In this document: positions 1 through 8,300 of the stretch, piece by piece
Layout of the letters: each line of letters begins with the position of its first letter
How positions within the stretch are numbered: position 1 is the stretch's first letter
Assembly (NCBI GenBank): GCA_028871195.1
Contig: JAGWNT010000058.1
Coordinates: forward strand, 1 to 26,036
Direction of reading: 5' to 3'
Length of the DNA stretch: 26,036 nucleotides
Source of the DNA: REEB85 sp018971455
Lineage (GTDB): Bacteria; Pseudomonadota; Alphaproteobacteria; Acetobacterales; Acetobacteraceae
Position numbers and translations under genes: made by a program
The notes under the pieces: generated by a model
The model's database searches: none
What the model saw: the letters and a program-made list of their open reading frames with translations, nothing else
What the model was told of the DNA's origin: nothing

Positions 1-781
1 TGATGCGCCCGACGGTCCAGACCGACCGCGGTCCGGCGATCTCAGGAAAGCGCGCCGAGATGCGGGCGGCGAGCTGCACCAGCGCCGCACCGGCATCGCG
101 ACGGATCGCCATGCGCGTGGTCCCGGCGTGGTTTTGCACCCCCTCGAAGGCAATGCGGTATTGCCAGATGGCGACGATGCTCGTCACGATCCCGATGCGC
201 AGCCCGGCAGCCTCGAGTGCGTCGCCCTGCTCGATATGGGCTTCAATGTAGCCGGCGTACCGGCCCGGCTGATGTCGGGCCCGCGGCCGACCTGCCAGCC
301 CCGCGGCGGCAAGTGCTTCACGTAAGGTTTGCCCTGAATAGCGATTGCGCACGGTATCAATCTCTGCCTCATCGACCAGGCCAAGATAGGAACGGCTGCC
401 CAGGAAGGACGAATAATGTCCCTCCTCATCGGCCCAGGCTGCCACATCCACGCCACGGCCCAGGGTCCGCGCGATCTCCAACCCGTACATCACGCCAAGC
501 GCGCCATCCAGCCAGCCGGCGTGCGGTTGGGTCTCTGTGTGGCTGCCAAGCAGAAGTCGCTTGCCCTCCCCCGCCCCACGGCCGATGACGTTGCCGATAC
601 CGTCGATCTCCGGCTCCAGCCCTGCCTCGCGCATGCGACCCGCAAGCCACTCGCGCGATTGCATGTCAACTGGCGAATAGGTTGGGCGATGCACGCCGGT
701 CTTATAGGCACCAAAGCCACGCAGGTGATGGAGGTCCGCCAGCAGCCGGGCTCCATCGATACTTAGGTTTGAAAGGGACAT
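1..781 (-). CDS. M20-family Zn-dependent amidase/carbamoylase (hydantoinase/carbamoylase type), partial
   Basis: Only the first 260 residues are present; the gene runs off the left edge. It matches the M20 group that holds N-carbamoyl-L-amino-acid hydrolases, allantoate amidohydrolases and ureidoglycolate amidohydrolases, cytosolic enzymes that release ammonia from carbamoyl or ureido compounds. Visible metal-site motifs are GSHTET (H81), WLDGALG (D92), the catalytic DEEG (E119/E120) and EAHIEQG (H182). The dimerisation-domain signature QNHAGTTRM follows at about 217-224. The last metal histidine would lie outside the window. The ATG at 781 is chosen because the reading begins there with a normal N-terminus and a GGAAAG ribosome site about 4 nt upstream. 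The exact substrate cannot be told from this half. The family is secure; the specific activity is not. Confidence 0.88.
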   Translation of the reverse strand, partial: MSLSNLSIDGARLLADLHHLRGFGAYKTGVHRPTYSPVDMQSREWLAGRMREAGLEPEIDGIGNVIGRGAGEGKRLLLGSHTETQPHAGWLDGALGVMYGLEIARTLGRGVDVAAWADEEGHYSSFLGSRSYLGLVDEAEIDTVRNRYSGQTLREALAAAGLAGRPRARHQPGRYAGYIEAHIEQGDALEAAGLRIGIVTSIVAIWQYRIAFEGVQNHAGTTRMAIRRDAGAALVQLAARISARFPEIAGPRSVWTVGRI

Positions 782-1444
782 GCGCTTTCCGTTATTGTGA
801 GAGGGTCAGAGTATGTGGCGATACCAACTCGTGCGGCGGCGCCCCGATGTAGGGAGCTCGCGGGGCTCGATGTCAGAGATTTGGCTTGTGACCGTGTCGT
901 TCCGTCTGGCGTAAGAATCGGCTATCGCGACCTGAACGGCCCGAGCCGCCAGCAGCAGAGGGCAAATCTGTCGCCCACCCAACATCCCCGCCTGATCCAT
1001 CCCCAGGCTCCATCCCGACCCACCCCCACTCAAGCACAGCGCCCGCAGGTGGCAAACCCCACCTCCTTTCGCCCGGCGGTCCCAAATCTCCGTCCATCCG
1101 CGTTGCGCTGAAGGGACGCCCTTGTCGCGCCGGCGCGGCACCGCTGAGAGTGCCATCACCGTTTGACTGATTGGGGCATCGCCGGCTGGAAGACCCGGCG
1201 GCGTTGAGCCCGGTCCGACGTAACACCGTAACCGATCGCCAATCACGGCCAAGGATGGCGCGCTACCAAAGCCTTGCAACCTCTTGGATGGCGGCGCCGA
1301 GCCTCGCTGGCGCTACGCTTCGTGCATGCCAACGAGGCCCAGCAAGCCGACTGGCCGGCTCAACCGTCGTTCGGCAGCACAACACCAATCACCCGTCCGG
1401 CACCTTCGCAGGTTGCCGGCCCCCCATGCCCCACCCGCGGGCCG
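782..1444. other. Gene-poor stretch of about 660 bp
   Basis: No reading frame here looks like a recognisable protein. The longest is a 157-codon minus-strand frame (806-1279), rich in Arg, Gly and Pro with no family motif, which looks like a high-GC chance ORF. The stretch carries a C-rich run with repeated CCATCCC-like words at about 998-1032 and a 12-bp perfect palindrome CGCGCCGGCGCG at 1126-1137. It could hold the 5' region of the amidase gene or decayed coding DNA. I see no tRNA, riboswitch or terminator I can defend. Confidence 0.5.
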
Positions 1445-1648
1445 CTACTCGAATGCGCATCCCGGACGCAAGCCGAGCAGCTTGAACGCGATGGCGGCAG
1501 GGCAGAAGCCGGTGAAGCTTGATTGAATCATGTTCAGTCCCACGAATGCAGTGAGCAGCAACCACCATGGGCTGAATAGCCACACCAAGACAGCGCTGAG
1601 CAGCGCCATGCTGCCCGCGAACGCAAGAACGGCACGATCGATGGTCAT
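1445..1648 (-). CDS. DUF2892 (YgaP-type) small inner-membrane protein
   Basis: This is a 67-residue protein with two hydrophobic segments at about 7-24 and 26-42. The signature SPWWLLLTAFVGLN is followed by FTGFCPAA, which is typical of the DUF2892/YgaP transmembrane family. In E. coli YgaP this membrane part is fused to a rhodanese domain; here the rhodanese is a separate gene in the divergent arm of the same locus. The ATG is preceded by AGGGAG at good spacing. The gene lies 15 bp after trxC on the same strand, so it probably ends the sqr-trxC operon. The cysteine in FTGFCP is conserved in the family and could carry sulfur; that is an inference. Confidence 0.85.
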   Translation of the reverse strand: MTIDRAVLAFAGSMALLSAVLVWLFSPWWLLLTAFVGLNMIQSSFTGFCPAAIAFKLLGLRPGCAFE

Positions 1649-1663
1649 GATAAAGCTCCCTTT

Positions 1664-2113
1664 CTAATTCTGACTTGCCGGCAAGTGTTCCCTTGTCCAG
1701 CGAATCAATGTCTGTGCATCCATCGCACCGGCGGTCTGCCCAAGCTCCCGGCCGCGTTGCAACAAGAACAGCGCCGGAATGCCACGCACGCCAAGCCGCG
1801 TGGTGATTTCTGGCGCGGTGTCAGCGTTGAGTTTGATCAGTCGAACCTGGGGTTCCAATGCCGCTGCGGCCCGGGTAAAACTCGGCGCCATCATCTTGCA
1901 CGGCCCGCACCACGGCGCCCAGACATCCACCAGAACAGGAATGTCATTGGATCGGACATGGCGTTCGAAGCCAGCAGCATCAACCTCGGCTGGCTTGCCA
2001 TCAAAAAGCCTCTCGTGACAGCCTCCACATTTCGCGGCCATCGCAGGCCGCTCACGTGGCACGCGATTGACCGCCCCACAATGCGGGCAGACGAGTTGAA
2101 GGACCTCAGCCAT
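1664..2113 (-). CDS. trxC: Thioredoxin 2 (zinc-ribbon thioredoxin, TrxC type)
   Basis: The protein has 149 residues. An N-terminal zinc ribbon (CPHC at C9/C12 and CGGC at C29/C32) is followed by a thioredoxin fold with the active site WAPWCGPCK (C69/C72) and the cis-proline loop RGIPALF. This is the TrxC architecture and length. It is a cytosolic disulfide and persulfide reductant. The frame continues upstream for 34 more codons, but the ATG at 2113 is preferred because it begins the conserved zinc ribbon. The start lies inside the last codons of the sulfide:quinone oxidoreductase gene (8-bp overlap), so the two are translationally coupled. In this setting its likely job is reducing persulfide made by SQR and the rhodanese, which is an inference from context. 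Confidence 0.93.
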   Translation of the reverse strand: MAEVLQLVCPHCGAVNRVPRERPAMAAKCGGCHERLFDGKPAEVDAAGFERHVRSNDIPVLVDVWAPWCGPCKMMAPSFTRAAAALEPQVRLIKLNADTAPEITTRLGVRGIPALFLLQRGRELGQTAGAMDAQTLIRWTREHLPASQN

Positions 2114-3416
2114 GCTGCTCTCCTCGCTCCGCCGGATCGATCGTGGGTGCTTTGAGTTTCGTGATGCCAAGCTGGTTGAGGAGAAAGCGCTCGTAGAACG
2201 GCTCGCTCTCGCCATTTCGGATCTTGCGCATGAAGTATTTCTCGAATCCGATCTTGGCCATGTGCACCCAAGTCCCCTTGGAGGCCCAATTCACGTTGCG
2301 AGGAGGGATTTGCGGCTGCGCCACGAAGGCCACGCCGCCGTCGCCGAAATCCGCCAGGCACACTGCGTTCCATGTCGGTCGCGCACGCGCCTTTTCGCCA
2401 CGCAGCAAGGCGCCAATATTCGTCGCGGTTGCAGTAACCATTGATTCGATCATAAATCCCGTCTTCGGCACGCCAACCGGCACGGATGTCTTTCCAATTG
2501 GCGGGATCGCGACGCACACACCGATGGCAAACACGTTGGGGAATGTAGGATTGCGCTGATAGGCATCGACCAGCACGAAACCCCGTGGATTGACCAGTCC
2601 CTCGATATCTCGCAGCGCCGGCACGCCGCGGAAGGCCGGCAGCAGCATGGAAAACGCAAAGGGTAACTCGTGCGTCGCCTTCAATGCGCCGTCTTCGGTC
2701 ATCTCTTCTACACTCATCGAATTGGTGGCAACGGATTTCACCCGTGCATTGGTCACCCATTTGATGTGGCGTTGGCGGAACTCGCTTTCCATAAGACCCT
2801 TGGTGTCGCCCACCCCATCCAGACCGAGATGGCCGATATACGGCTCGGCGGTCACAAAGGTCATGGGAACCTGATCACGCAGCCGGCGCTTGCGCAGTTC
2901 TGTGTCAAGGATGAAGGCGAATTCGTAGGCAGGGCCGAAACATGAAGCGCCCTGCACAGCGCCGATGACCACCGGACCCGGCGATGCACAAAGGCGTTCC
3001 ATGGCGCCATAGGCCTGCTCCGCATGACCTGTCTCGCAGACCGACTGGGTATGCCCCGCCGGGCCGAGACCAGGGATCTCATCAAACGCCAGGTCCGGTC
3101 CCGTGGCGATAACAAGATAATCGTAATGGACTGAACCACCATCGGTGAGTTCAATGCGGTTCTCGGAAGGCATCACCCGGGAGGCCGCCGCGGTGATAAA
3201 TCGGATTTGCTTGCGTTCCATCACGCGGCTGAGATCGAACTGCACGTCCACGGTCTTGCGCCAACCCACGGCCACCCAGGGGTTCGACGGAACAAAGCGG
3301 AATTGCGGCCCGTCCCCGATCAAGGTCACACGATCCCCGGTTCCCAGGTGCGGTGTCAATTCGAATGCAGCGAGCGTCCCGCCCATGCCGGCCCCCAAAA
3401 CCACGATCTCGGCCAT
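2106..3416 (-). CDS. sqr: Sulfide:quinone oxidoreductase (type I SQR)
   Basis: This 436-residue FAD protein oxidises sulfide and passes electrons to membrane quinone, giving polysulfide or sulfane sulfur. It has an N-terminal Rossmann motif VLGAGMGG (6-13), FVPSNPW (41-47), the ATG-type motif YLVIATGP and a second nucleotide region near 148-160. From memory it aligns closely with Acidithiobacillus ferrooxidans SQR. The three redox cysteines of that enzyme are all present: C127 (QSVC), C159 (GASCFGPAYE) and C353 (TWNAVC). Histidine 196 in EPYIGHLG is also kept. The C-terminal tail (WVHMAKIGFEKYFMRK and on) is amphipathic and basic, as expected for a monotopic membrane protein. The ATG at 3416 has GGGGAGAA upstream; the in-frame extension to 3509 runs through the promoter and is rejected. 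It is the first gene of the sqr-trxC-DUF2892 operon. Confidence 0.95.
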   Translation of the reverse strand: MAEIVVLGAGMGGTLAAFELTPHLGTGDRVTLIGDGPQFRFVPSNPWVAVGWRKTVDVQFDLSRVMERKQIRFITAAASRVMPSENRIELTDGGSVHYDYLVIATGPDLAFDEIPGLGPAGHTQSVCETGHAEQAYGAMERLCASPGPVVIGAVQGASCFGPAYEFAFILDTELRKRRLRDQVPMTFVTAEPYIGHLGLDGVGDTKGLMESEFRQRHIKWVTNARVKSVATNSMSVEEMTEDGALKATHELPFAFSMLLPAFRGVPALRDIEGLVNPRGFVLVDAYQRNPTFPNVFAIGVCVAIPPIGKTSVPVGVPKTGFMIESMVTATATNIGALLRGEKARARPTWNAVCLADFGDGGVAFVAQPQIPPRNVNWASKGTWVHMAKIGFEKYFMRKIRNGESEPFYERFLLNQLGITKLKAPTIDPAERGEQHG

Positions 3417-3467
3417 GTTGCTTCTCCCCTTTTTTGGCTGACGCCCGCTCCGCGGTGCCTCGCGACC

Positions 3468-3497
3468 TTGACAGACCATCTTTATATGCGTTATTGC
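3468..3497 (+). promoter_or_regulatory. Possible promoter of the BigR/SqrR-type regulator
   Basis: A perfect TTGACA (3468-3473) is followed after 18 bp by TATTGC (3492-3497), a weak -10 that matches only TAT. Initiation 6-7 nt downstream would fall at the ATG at 3504, which has no Shine-Dalgarno sequence, so the transcript may be leaderless. The pairing is tentative. Confidence 0.35.
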
Positions 3498-3509
3498 GCA
3501 ATTATGCAA
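3481..3509 (-). promoter_or_regulatory. Candidate sigma-70 promoter of sqr
   Basis: On the minus strand a -35 element TTGCAT (3509-3504) and a -10 element TATAAA (3486-3481) are separated by exactly 17 bp. The sqr start codon lies 64 bp further on. This is the best promoter-like pair in the divergent region. It overlaps the first codons of the regulator gene. Confidence 0.6.
3493..3502. promoter_or_regulatory. Candidate operator: 10-bp perfect palindrome
   Basis: ATTGCGCAAT is a perfect 10-bp palindrome. It sits in the middle of the 17-bp spacer of the sqr promoter and overlaps the possible -10 of the regulator gene. A repressor bound here would block both directions. It does not look like the ATTC-N8-GAAT operator that I recall for Rhodobacter SqrR, so the assignment rests on position and symmetry only. 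Confidence 0.5.
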
Positions 3510-3878
3510 CTAAAGACCGCGCCCCTCGATCTGGACGCCATGCACGGTGCTGCCGAGGAGGCAAGCCACCTGCTGAAATCGCTGGCCAGCCGCCATCGGC
3601 TGCTCATTCTTTGCCAATTGGTCGAGAGTGCGCGTTCGGTTGGCGAGCTCGCGACCTTACTCGACATCCGCGACACCGTCGCCTCACAGCATCTCGCGGT
3701 GCTGCGTCGAGGCGGGTTCGTCAATGCACGGCGCGAAGGGCAGACAATCTGGTATTCCATCGCGGACACCCCGGCCCAGCACCTGCTGGCGGCGCTGTTC
3801 GGCATATATTGCCGCCCAGAACCGGTCACCCACTCGCCGAATGGCGCGCAATCACGCACGAAAAGGATCCGAAAATGA
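3504..3878 (+). CDS. bigR: ArsR-family repressor, BigR/SqrR (persulfide-sensing) type
   Basis: This 124-residue winged-helix protein has the ArsR core: LLKSLASRHRLLILCQLVE, then the recognition helix around SQHLAVLRRGG and the wing NARREGQTIWYSI. Two cysteines, C37 (LILCQL) and C103 (GIYCRP), sit at the positions that form the sulfide-responsive disulfide or polysulfide bridge in BigR and SqrR. The protein lacks a metal-binding CxC motif. It is divergent from sqr and overlaps the following rhodanese gene by ATGA, which is the classic arrangement for this regulator. The start is uncertain: ATGs at 3486, 3504 and 3540 are in frame and the first two lack a ribosome site. 3504 is chosen because it gives the usual family N-terminus and would fit a leaderless transcript. 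The expected role is to repress sqr and itself until sulfide or persulfide is present. Confidence 0.88.
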   Translation: MQLKTAPLDLDAMHGAAEEASHLLKSLASRHRLLILCQLVESARSVGELATLLDIRDTVASQHLAVLRRGGFVNARREGQTIWYSIADTPAQHLLAALFGIYCRPEPVTHSPNGAQSRTKRIRK

Positions 3879-4237
3879 CCCAGCCGCCCCACCTGCGCGA
3901 GCTTACCCCCAAGGAGGTCCACGATGGGCTGGCTCATCACAGCCTGACCCTGGTCGACGTCCGGGAGGCTGCCGAATTCGCAGCTGAGCGCATCCATGGC
4001 GCCCTCCTTTATCCGCTGTCGACTTTCGACCCAGCGACGCTGCCGATGGACCCCGCGCGCCCGGTCGTGTTCCAGTGCGGCACCGGCAAGCGATCCGCGA
4101 TGGCGGCGCAGCGTTGTGCCCAGGCCGGTGTGCCCATCTCGACGCACCTTGCCGGAGGCCTGGCCGCGTGGAAGCACGCCCATTTCCCGACCATTCAGAT
4201 CGACCCACGAACGGGGGCGGTTGTTGATCGCAAATAG
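3875..4237 (+). CDS. Single-domain rhodanese (thiosulfate/persulfide sulfurtransferase)
   Basis: This 120-residue rhodanese domain opens with ELTPKEVHDGL and contains LVDVREAAEFAAERIHGA, the CH2-type motif of the fold. The active-site loop is QCGTGKRS with the sulfur-carrying cysteine at C68 and the loop arginine at R73, followed by HLAGGLAAWK near the C-terminus. It resembles the GlpE/YgaP rhodanese group of small cytosolic sulfurtransferases. It overlaps the regulator gene by 4 bp (ATGA), so they form one transcript. In this context it probably moves sulfane sulfur from SQR-derived persulfide to a thiol acceptor such as glutathione, cyanide or thioredoxin. The acceptor is not visible in the sequence. 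Confidence 0.92.
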   Translation: MTQPPHLRELTPKEVHDGLAHHSLTLVDVREAAEFAAERIHGALLYPLSTFDPATLPMDPARPVVFQCGTGKRSAMAAQRCAQAGVPISTHLAGGLAAWKHAHFPTIQIDPRTGAVVDRK

Positions 4238-4348
4238 CCAAGCTCGGACTTCAACAAGCAATGTCGGGGGAGGGCATTGACGCAGATCAAGGCCCCCAGC
4301 AATTATGCCAACGCACATTAAGCCAATAAAAATCATGGCGGCGGGATC
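4238..4348. other. Intergenic region before the RND efflux pair
   Basis: These 111 bp separate the rhodanese from the efflux adaptor. They hold an FNR-type box at 4277-4290. A weak -10-like CATTAA lies at 4315-4320, close to where a class II FNR promoter would place it. No clear terminator hairpin follows the rhodanese gene, so some readthrough is possible. Confidence 0.5.
4277..4290. promoter_or_regulatory. FNR/FixK-type box upstream of the RND operon
   Basis: TTGAC-GCAG-ATCAA matches the TTGAT-N4-ATCAA consensus at 9 of 10 positions. Its centre is about 65 bp before the adaptor start codon. It implies activation or repression by an oxygen-responsive CRP/FNR-family regulator that is not encoded in the window. 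Confidence 0.65.
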
Positions 4349-5344
4349 ATGAACCTTTCTCGGACCTTGCACGGCATGATGCTGCTGGTGGCTTTCGTGG
4401 GCGCCGCCCATGCCTCCACCACACTGACCGTGCAACCCATACAAATAGCGGATGAAAAGGCGGTCTTCGCCACCGTTGAAAGCCGCAACGTGGTCCCCGC
4501 CCGGGCACGGATCGGCGGCACGGTGGCGAGCCTTGCCGTCATTCAGGGCCAACAGGTTGCCCGCAGCCAGATCATCGCCGTCGTCACCGACCCGAAATTA
4601 CAGCTTCAGATTACGGCGCTGGACGCACAGATCGCCGGCCTGCAATCCCAGCTTGCGCAAGCCAAGATCGACCTCACGCGCGCGCAGACCTTGGCCAAGA
4701 CCGGTGCTGGGTCACGCCAGACGCTTGACCTGGCGGAAACAGCCGAACGGGTTGCCACCAGCGCTCTCAGCGCCCGCATTGCCGAACGTGACGTGACCCG
4801 CCAGCTGCTCAACGAGGGTGACGTGCTTGCTCCTACCGCCGGGCGGGTGCTGGACGTGCCGATCACCAATGGATCGGTCGTTCTGGCCGGAGACACGTTG
4901 GCGACAATAGCCGAACAGAACTACGTCCTGCGTCTCAGCGTCCCTGAGCGCCACGCCCTGTTCCTCAAACTCGGAGACTCCATCCGTCTCGACGGCAAGG
5001 AGCTAGGCGAAACCGGACCCGCCTTCGGAAAAATCACGCTGATCTACCCGCAGATCCAGGATGGCCGCGTGCGGGTGGAAGCCAGCGCAACCGGCATCGG
5101 GGATTATTTTGTCGGCGAGCGCATTCGCGTCTGGGTGTCGGCAGGAACTCGCTCCACCATCATCGTGCCCTCCTCCTTTGTACACACCCGCTTCGGTCTG
5201 GATTTCGTATGGCTTAGCCAACCCGGCGGTCAGACCATCGAAATACCCGTACAACGCGGCCGCGCCCTGCCCAGCGCCGCCACCCCGGATGGCCTGGAGA
5301 TCCTCTCCGGCCTCGCTCCGGGAGAGATCCTGGTCTCACAATGA
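4349..5344 (+). CDS. RND efflux periplasmic adaptor (HlyD/membrane fusion family)
   Basis: The protein has 331 residues. A signal peptide of about 22 residues ends in AHA, consistent with secretion to the periplasm. The order is that of a membrane-fusion protein: a lipoyl/barrel-sandwich half (about 45-85, VPARARIGGTVASLAVIQGQ), an alpha-helical hairpin rich in Gln, Ala and Leu (about 88-150), a second lipoyl half (DVLAPTAGRVLDVPITNGSVV), a beta-barrel, and a membrane-proximal domain ending near SGLAPGEILVSQ. No lipobox cysteine is seen, so membrane attachment would be by other means. GGCGGG sits 3 nt before the ATG. Its stop overlaps the permease start by 4 bp. It links the inner-membrane pump to an outer-membrane channel, which is not encoded here. 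The substrate is unknown. Confidence 0.9.
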   Translation: MNLSRTLHGMMLLVAFVGAAHASTTLTVQPIQIADEKAVFATVESRNVVPARARIGGTVASLAVIQGQQVARSQIIAVVTDPKLQLQITALDAQIAGLQSQLAQAKIDLTRAQTLAKTGAGSRQTLDLAETAERVATSALSARIAERDVTRQLLNEGDVLAPTAGRVLDVPITNGSVVLAGDTLATIAEQNYVLRLSVPERHALFLKLGDSIRLDGKELGETGPAFGKITLIYPQIQDGRVRVEASATGIGDYFVGERIRVWVSAGTRSTIIVPSSFVHTRFGLDFVWLSQPGGQTIEIPVQRGRALPSAATPDGLEILSGLAPGEILVSQ

Positions 5345-8300
5345 ATCTCGGTTTTTCCGGCCGACTCACTCAGGCGAGCATTCGCTCTCCTCTTACGCCG
5401 CTGTTCCTTCTCGTCGCTCTCGCGGTCGGGCTGGTTGCGCTGCTGACGATTCCGCGGGAGGAAGACCCGCAGATCCACGTTCCCATGGTCGATATCATGG
5501 TGACCGCCAACGGCCTCAAAGCCGCCGACGCGGCCGAACTGGTCACCAAACCGCTCGAAGCCATCCTTAAGGCAATTCCTGGCGTCGAACACATCTACAG
5601 CCAGACGCAGGATGATCACGTGACAGTGACGGCCCGCTTTGTCGTCGGCACTGACGAGGATCAGGCTGTCCTGCGCGTGAATGACAAGATCCGCGCCAAT
5701 CTCGATCGCATTCCCATCGGGATACCGCAACCGCTGATCGTCGGGCACGGCATCAACGATGTGGCAATCGTCAATGTTACCCTGTCTCCTGCGCCGGTCG
5801 CCGCTGATCACTGGACACCAGCCGACCTCGATGCCTTGGCCCGCAAGCTCCAGGATGAGTTGATCAAAGTCCCGGAGGTTGGGCTTAGCTACGTCTCCGG
5901 AGCCGATCCCGAGCAAATCCGCGTCGAGCCCGATCCCGAAAAGCTGATGCTGTTCGGAGTTTCGCTCCAGCAGGTGGCGGCCAAGGTGCGCGACGCGAAC
6001 CGCTCATTTATGGCCGGCGTGGTGCGCCAGGGCGGCAAGATGCGCGAAGTTGCCGGCGGCCAGACCCTGTTCGGCGTGCCGGACATCGGCCTGCTATTAT
6101 TGACGACGCGCGACGGCCGACCCGTTTATGTTCGCGACGTCGCTCATGCGGTTGTCGGCGCCGCACCGGTGGAAAGCCGGGTTTGGCAGATCACACCCGC
6201 CTCGCACGGACCTTGGCAGCGAACCCCGGCGGTGACGCTCGCCTTGGCCAAGACGGGCGGTGCAAATGCCGTTCTGGTAGCCGATGCCGTTGTCTCGCGA
6301 ATCAACAGCCTGAAGGGATCGTTGATCCCTACCGACGTGCGGGTGGAAATCACCCGGAACTTCGGTCAGACCGCAAATGACAAAGCAAACGAGCTCCTTT
6401 TTCATCTCGGTCTTGCGACCGTTTCGATCGTTCTTCTGATTGCCCTGGCGATCGGCTGGCGCGAAGCCGTGGTTACGCTGGTCGTCATCCCGACGACGAT
6501 CCTGCTGACATTGTTTGCCGCCAAAGTGATGGGGTACACGATCAACCGCGTCAGCCTTTTTGCGCTGATCTTTGCAATAGGCATCCTCGTTGACGACGCG
6601 ATCGTCGTGGTTGAGAACATCGCCCGCCACTGGGCAATGGGAGATAGGCGCTCACGCGTTCGAGCCGCAATCGAGGCGGTGGCTGAAGTCGGCAACCCGA
6701 CCGTGGTGGCCACACTGACCGTCATCACCGCGTTGCTGCCGATGCTCTTCGTTTCCGGTTTGATGGGGCCTTATATGGCTCCGATCCCGGCGAACGCCTC
6801 CGCCGCCATGCTGTTCTCCTTCTTCGTTGCCATGGTCGCCGTGCCGTGGCTGATGCTCAAGCTCGCACCAGGCGGCAGATATCCGGGCCATCCTGAAGAG
6901 GAGGTGGAGTGGCTTGCAATCACCACTCCGGCCATTGGGCACGACGCCGAACGATCAAGCCATCACGAGGGCCGTCTTGGCCGGCTGTATAGAGCGATTG
7001 CCGCGCCCATACTCAGAACGCGGCGACGCGCCTGGATCTTCTTACTGCTGGTAGGCGCCGCGACCATTGGGGTTTGCGCACTATTCTATACCGAAGACGT
7101 CACGGTTAAGCTGCTGCCGTTCGATAACAAATCCGAGCTCGAAGTGCTGGTTAACCTGCCGCCAGGTTCGAGCCTCGAGGCGACTCAGCAGACGCTCTTC
7201 GCCGCGGCCTCGATCGCCGAGGGCCTGCACGAGGTGACTTCGATCCAGGCATATGCCGGCACAGCCGAGCCATATGATTTCAACGGTCTCGTGCGCCATT
7301 ACTACGCTCGCCAGGCCCCCGAGCTGGGTGACCTTCATCTGGTGCTGACCGATAAGGCGCAGCGCGATCGCGCCAGCCACGCCATTGCCATCGATCTCCG
7401 CCGCCGACTCGACCGCGGCCTGCACCTGCCGCCGGGTGGTGTCGTCAAGGTTGTCGAAGTCCCTCCCGGTCCGCCGGTGCTGGCCAGTCTCCTGGCTGAA
7501 ATATATGGCCCTGACGCGGCAACCCGCCTTGCTGTTGCGCAGGAGGTCAAAGCGCTTTTCCACAAAGTCCCCTACATTGTCGATATCGACGACTCGTATG
7601 GCCGCCCCCGCCCGCGTCTGCGCATTTCCATTGACCAGGACCGCCTGGAGTTCTTCAACGTCGAGCAGAGCGACGTCTACGACACCATCCAGATGCTGTT
7701 CGGCGGCATCCCCGTCGGCTACTCATATCGTGGCGCCGAGCATCTACCCATCGAAATCGCCGTCGGCCTGCCCAAGCGCGACCTGAGCTGGAGCGAGCAA
7801 CTGGCAGCCACCCCGGTGCCAGCCAACGCGTTGCCCGGTGGAAAATCGGTGGTAGAGCTTGGCCAGGTAGTACGCGTCAGCCACGAGCTGGGATCACGGG
7901 TCCTGTTCCGCCGGGATGGCTATTTCGCTGACATGGTGACGGGTGAGCTCGCCGGCGAATTTGAAGCACCAATCTACGGCATGCTGGCTGTGGACAAGCT
8001 GATCGGAAAACACGATTGGGGCAAGCTAGGAACCCCCGAGATCCGCTTCCGCGGCCAGCCAAGCATGGAAGCAAAACCCGCCATCCTGTGGGATGGTGAG
8101 TGGGAGATCACCTATGTCACCTTCCGCGACATGGGTGCTGCCTTTGCCGTGGCGATCCTCGGTATCTATATTCTCGTGGTAGCCCAGTTTCGCAGCTTCA
8201 AGCTCCCTTTGGTCGTTCTGACGCCAATCCCGCTGACGCTGATCGGCATTGTCCTCGGACATTTGCTTTTCCATGCCCCATTCACCGCCACGTCGATGAT

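Noticed and set aside
806..1279. 157-codon minus-strand open frame in the gene-poor stretch
   Set aside because: Its composition is typical of a chance ORF in GC-rich DNA, it has no motif, and overlapping frames on both strands are equally open.
1518..1532. TTGATTGAATCATG as a further FNR-type box
   Set aside because: The half-site spacing and right arm are wrong, and it lies inside the DUF2892 coding region.
2448..2464. TTGATTCGATCATA as a further FNR-type box
   Set aside because: The right arm does not match RTCAA and it lies inside sqr.
3207..3503. Longer N-terminus for the ArsR-type regulator
   Set aside because: It would run through the sqr promoter and into the sqr coding region, and the extra residues do not resemble the family.
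3491..4552. 353-codon minus-strand open frame opposite the regulator and rhodanese
   Set aside because: It is a mirror frame of two well-supported genes; the translated product has no domain.
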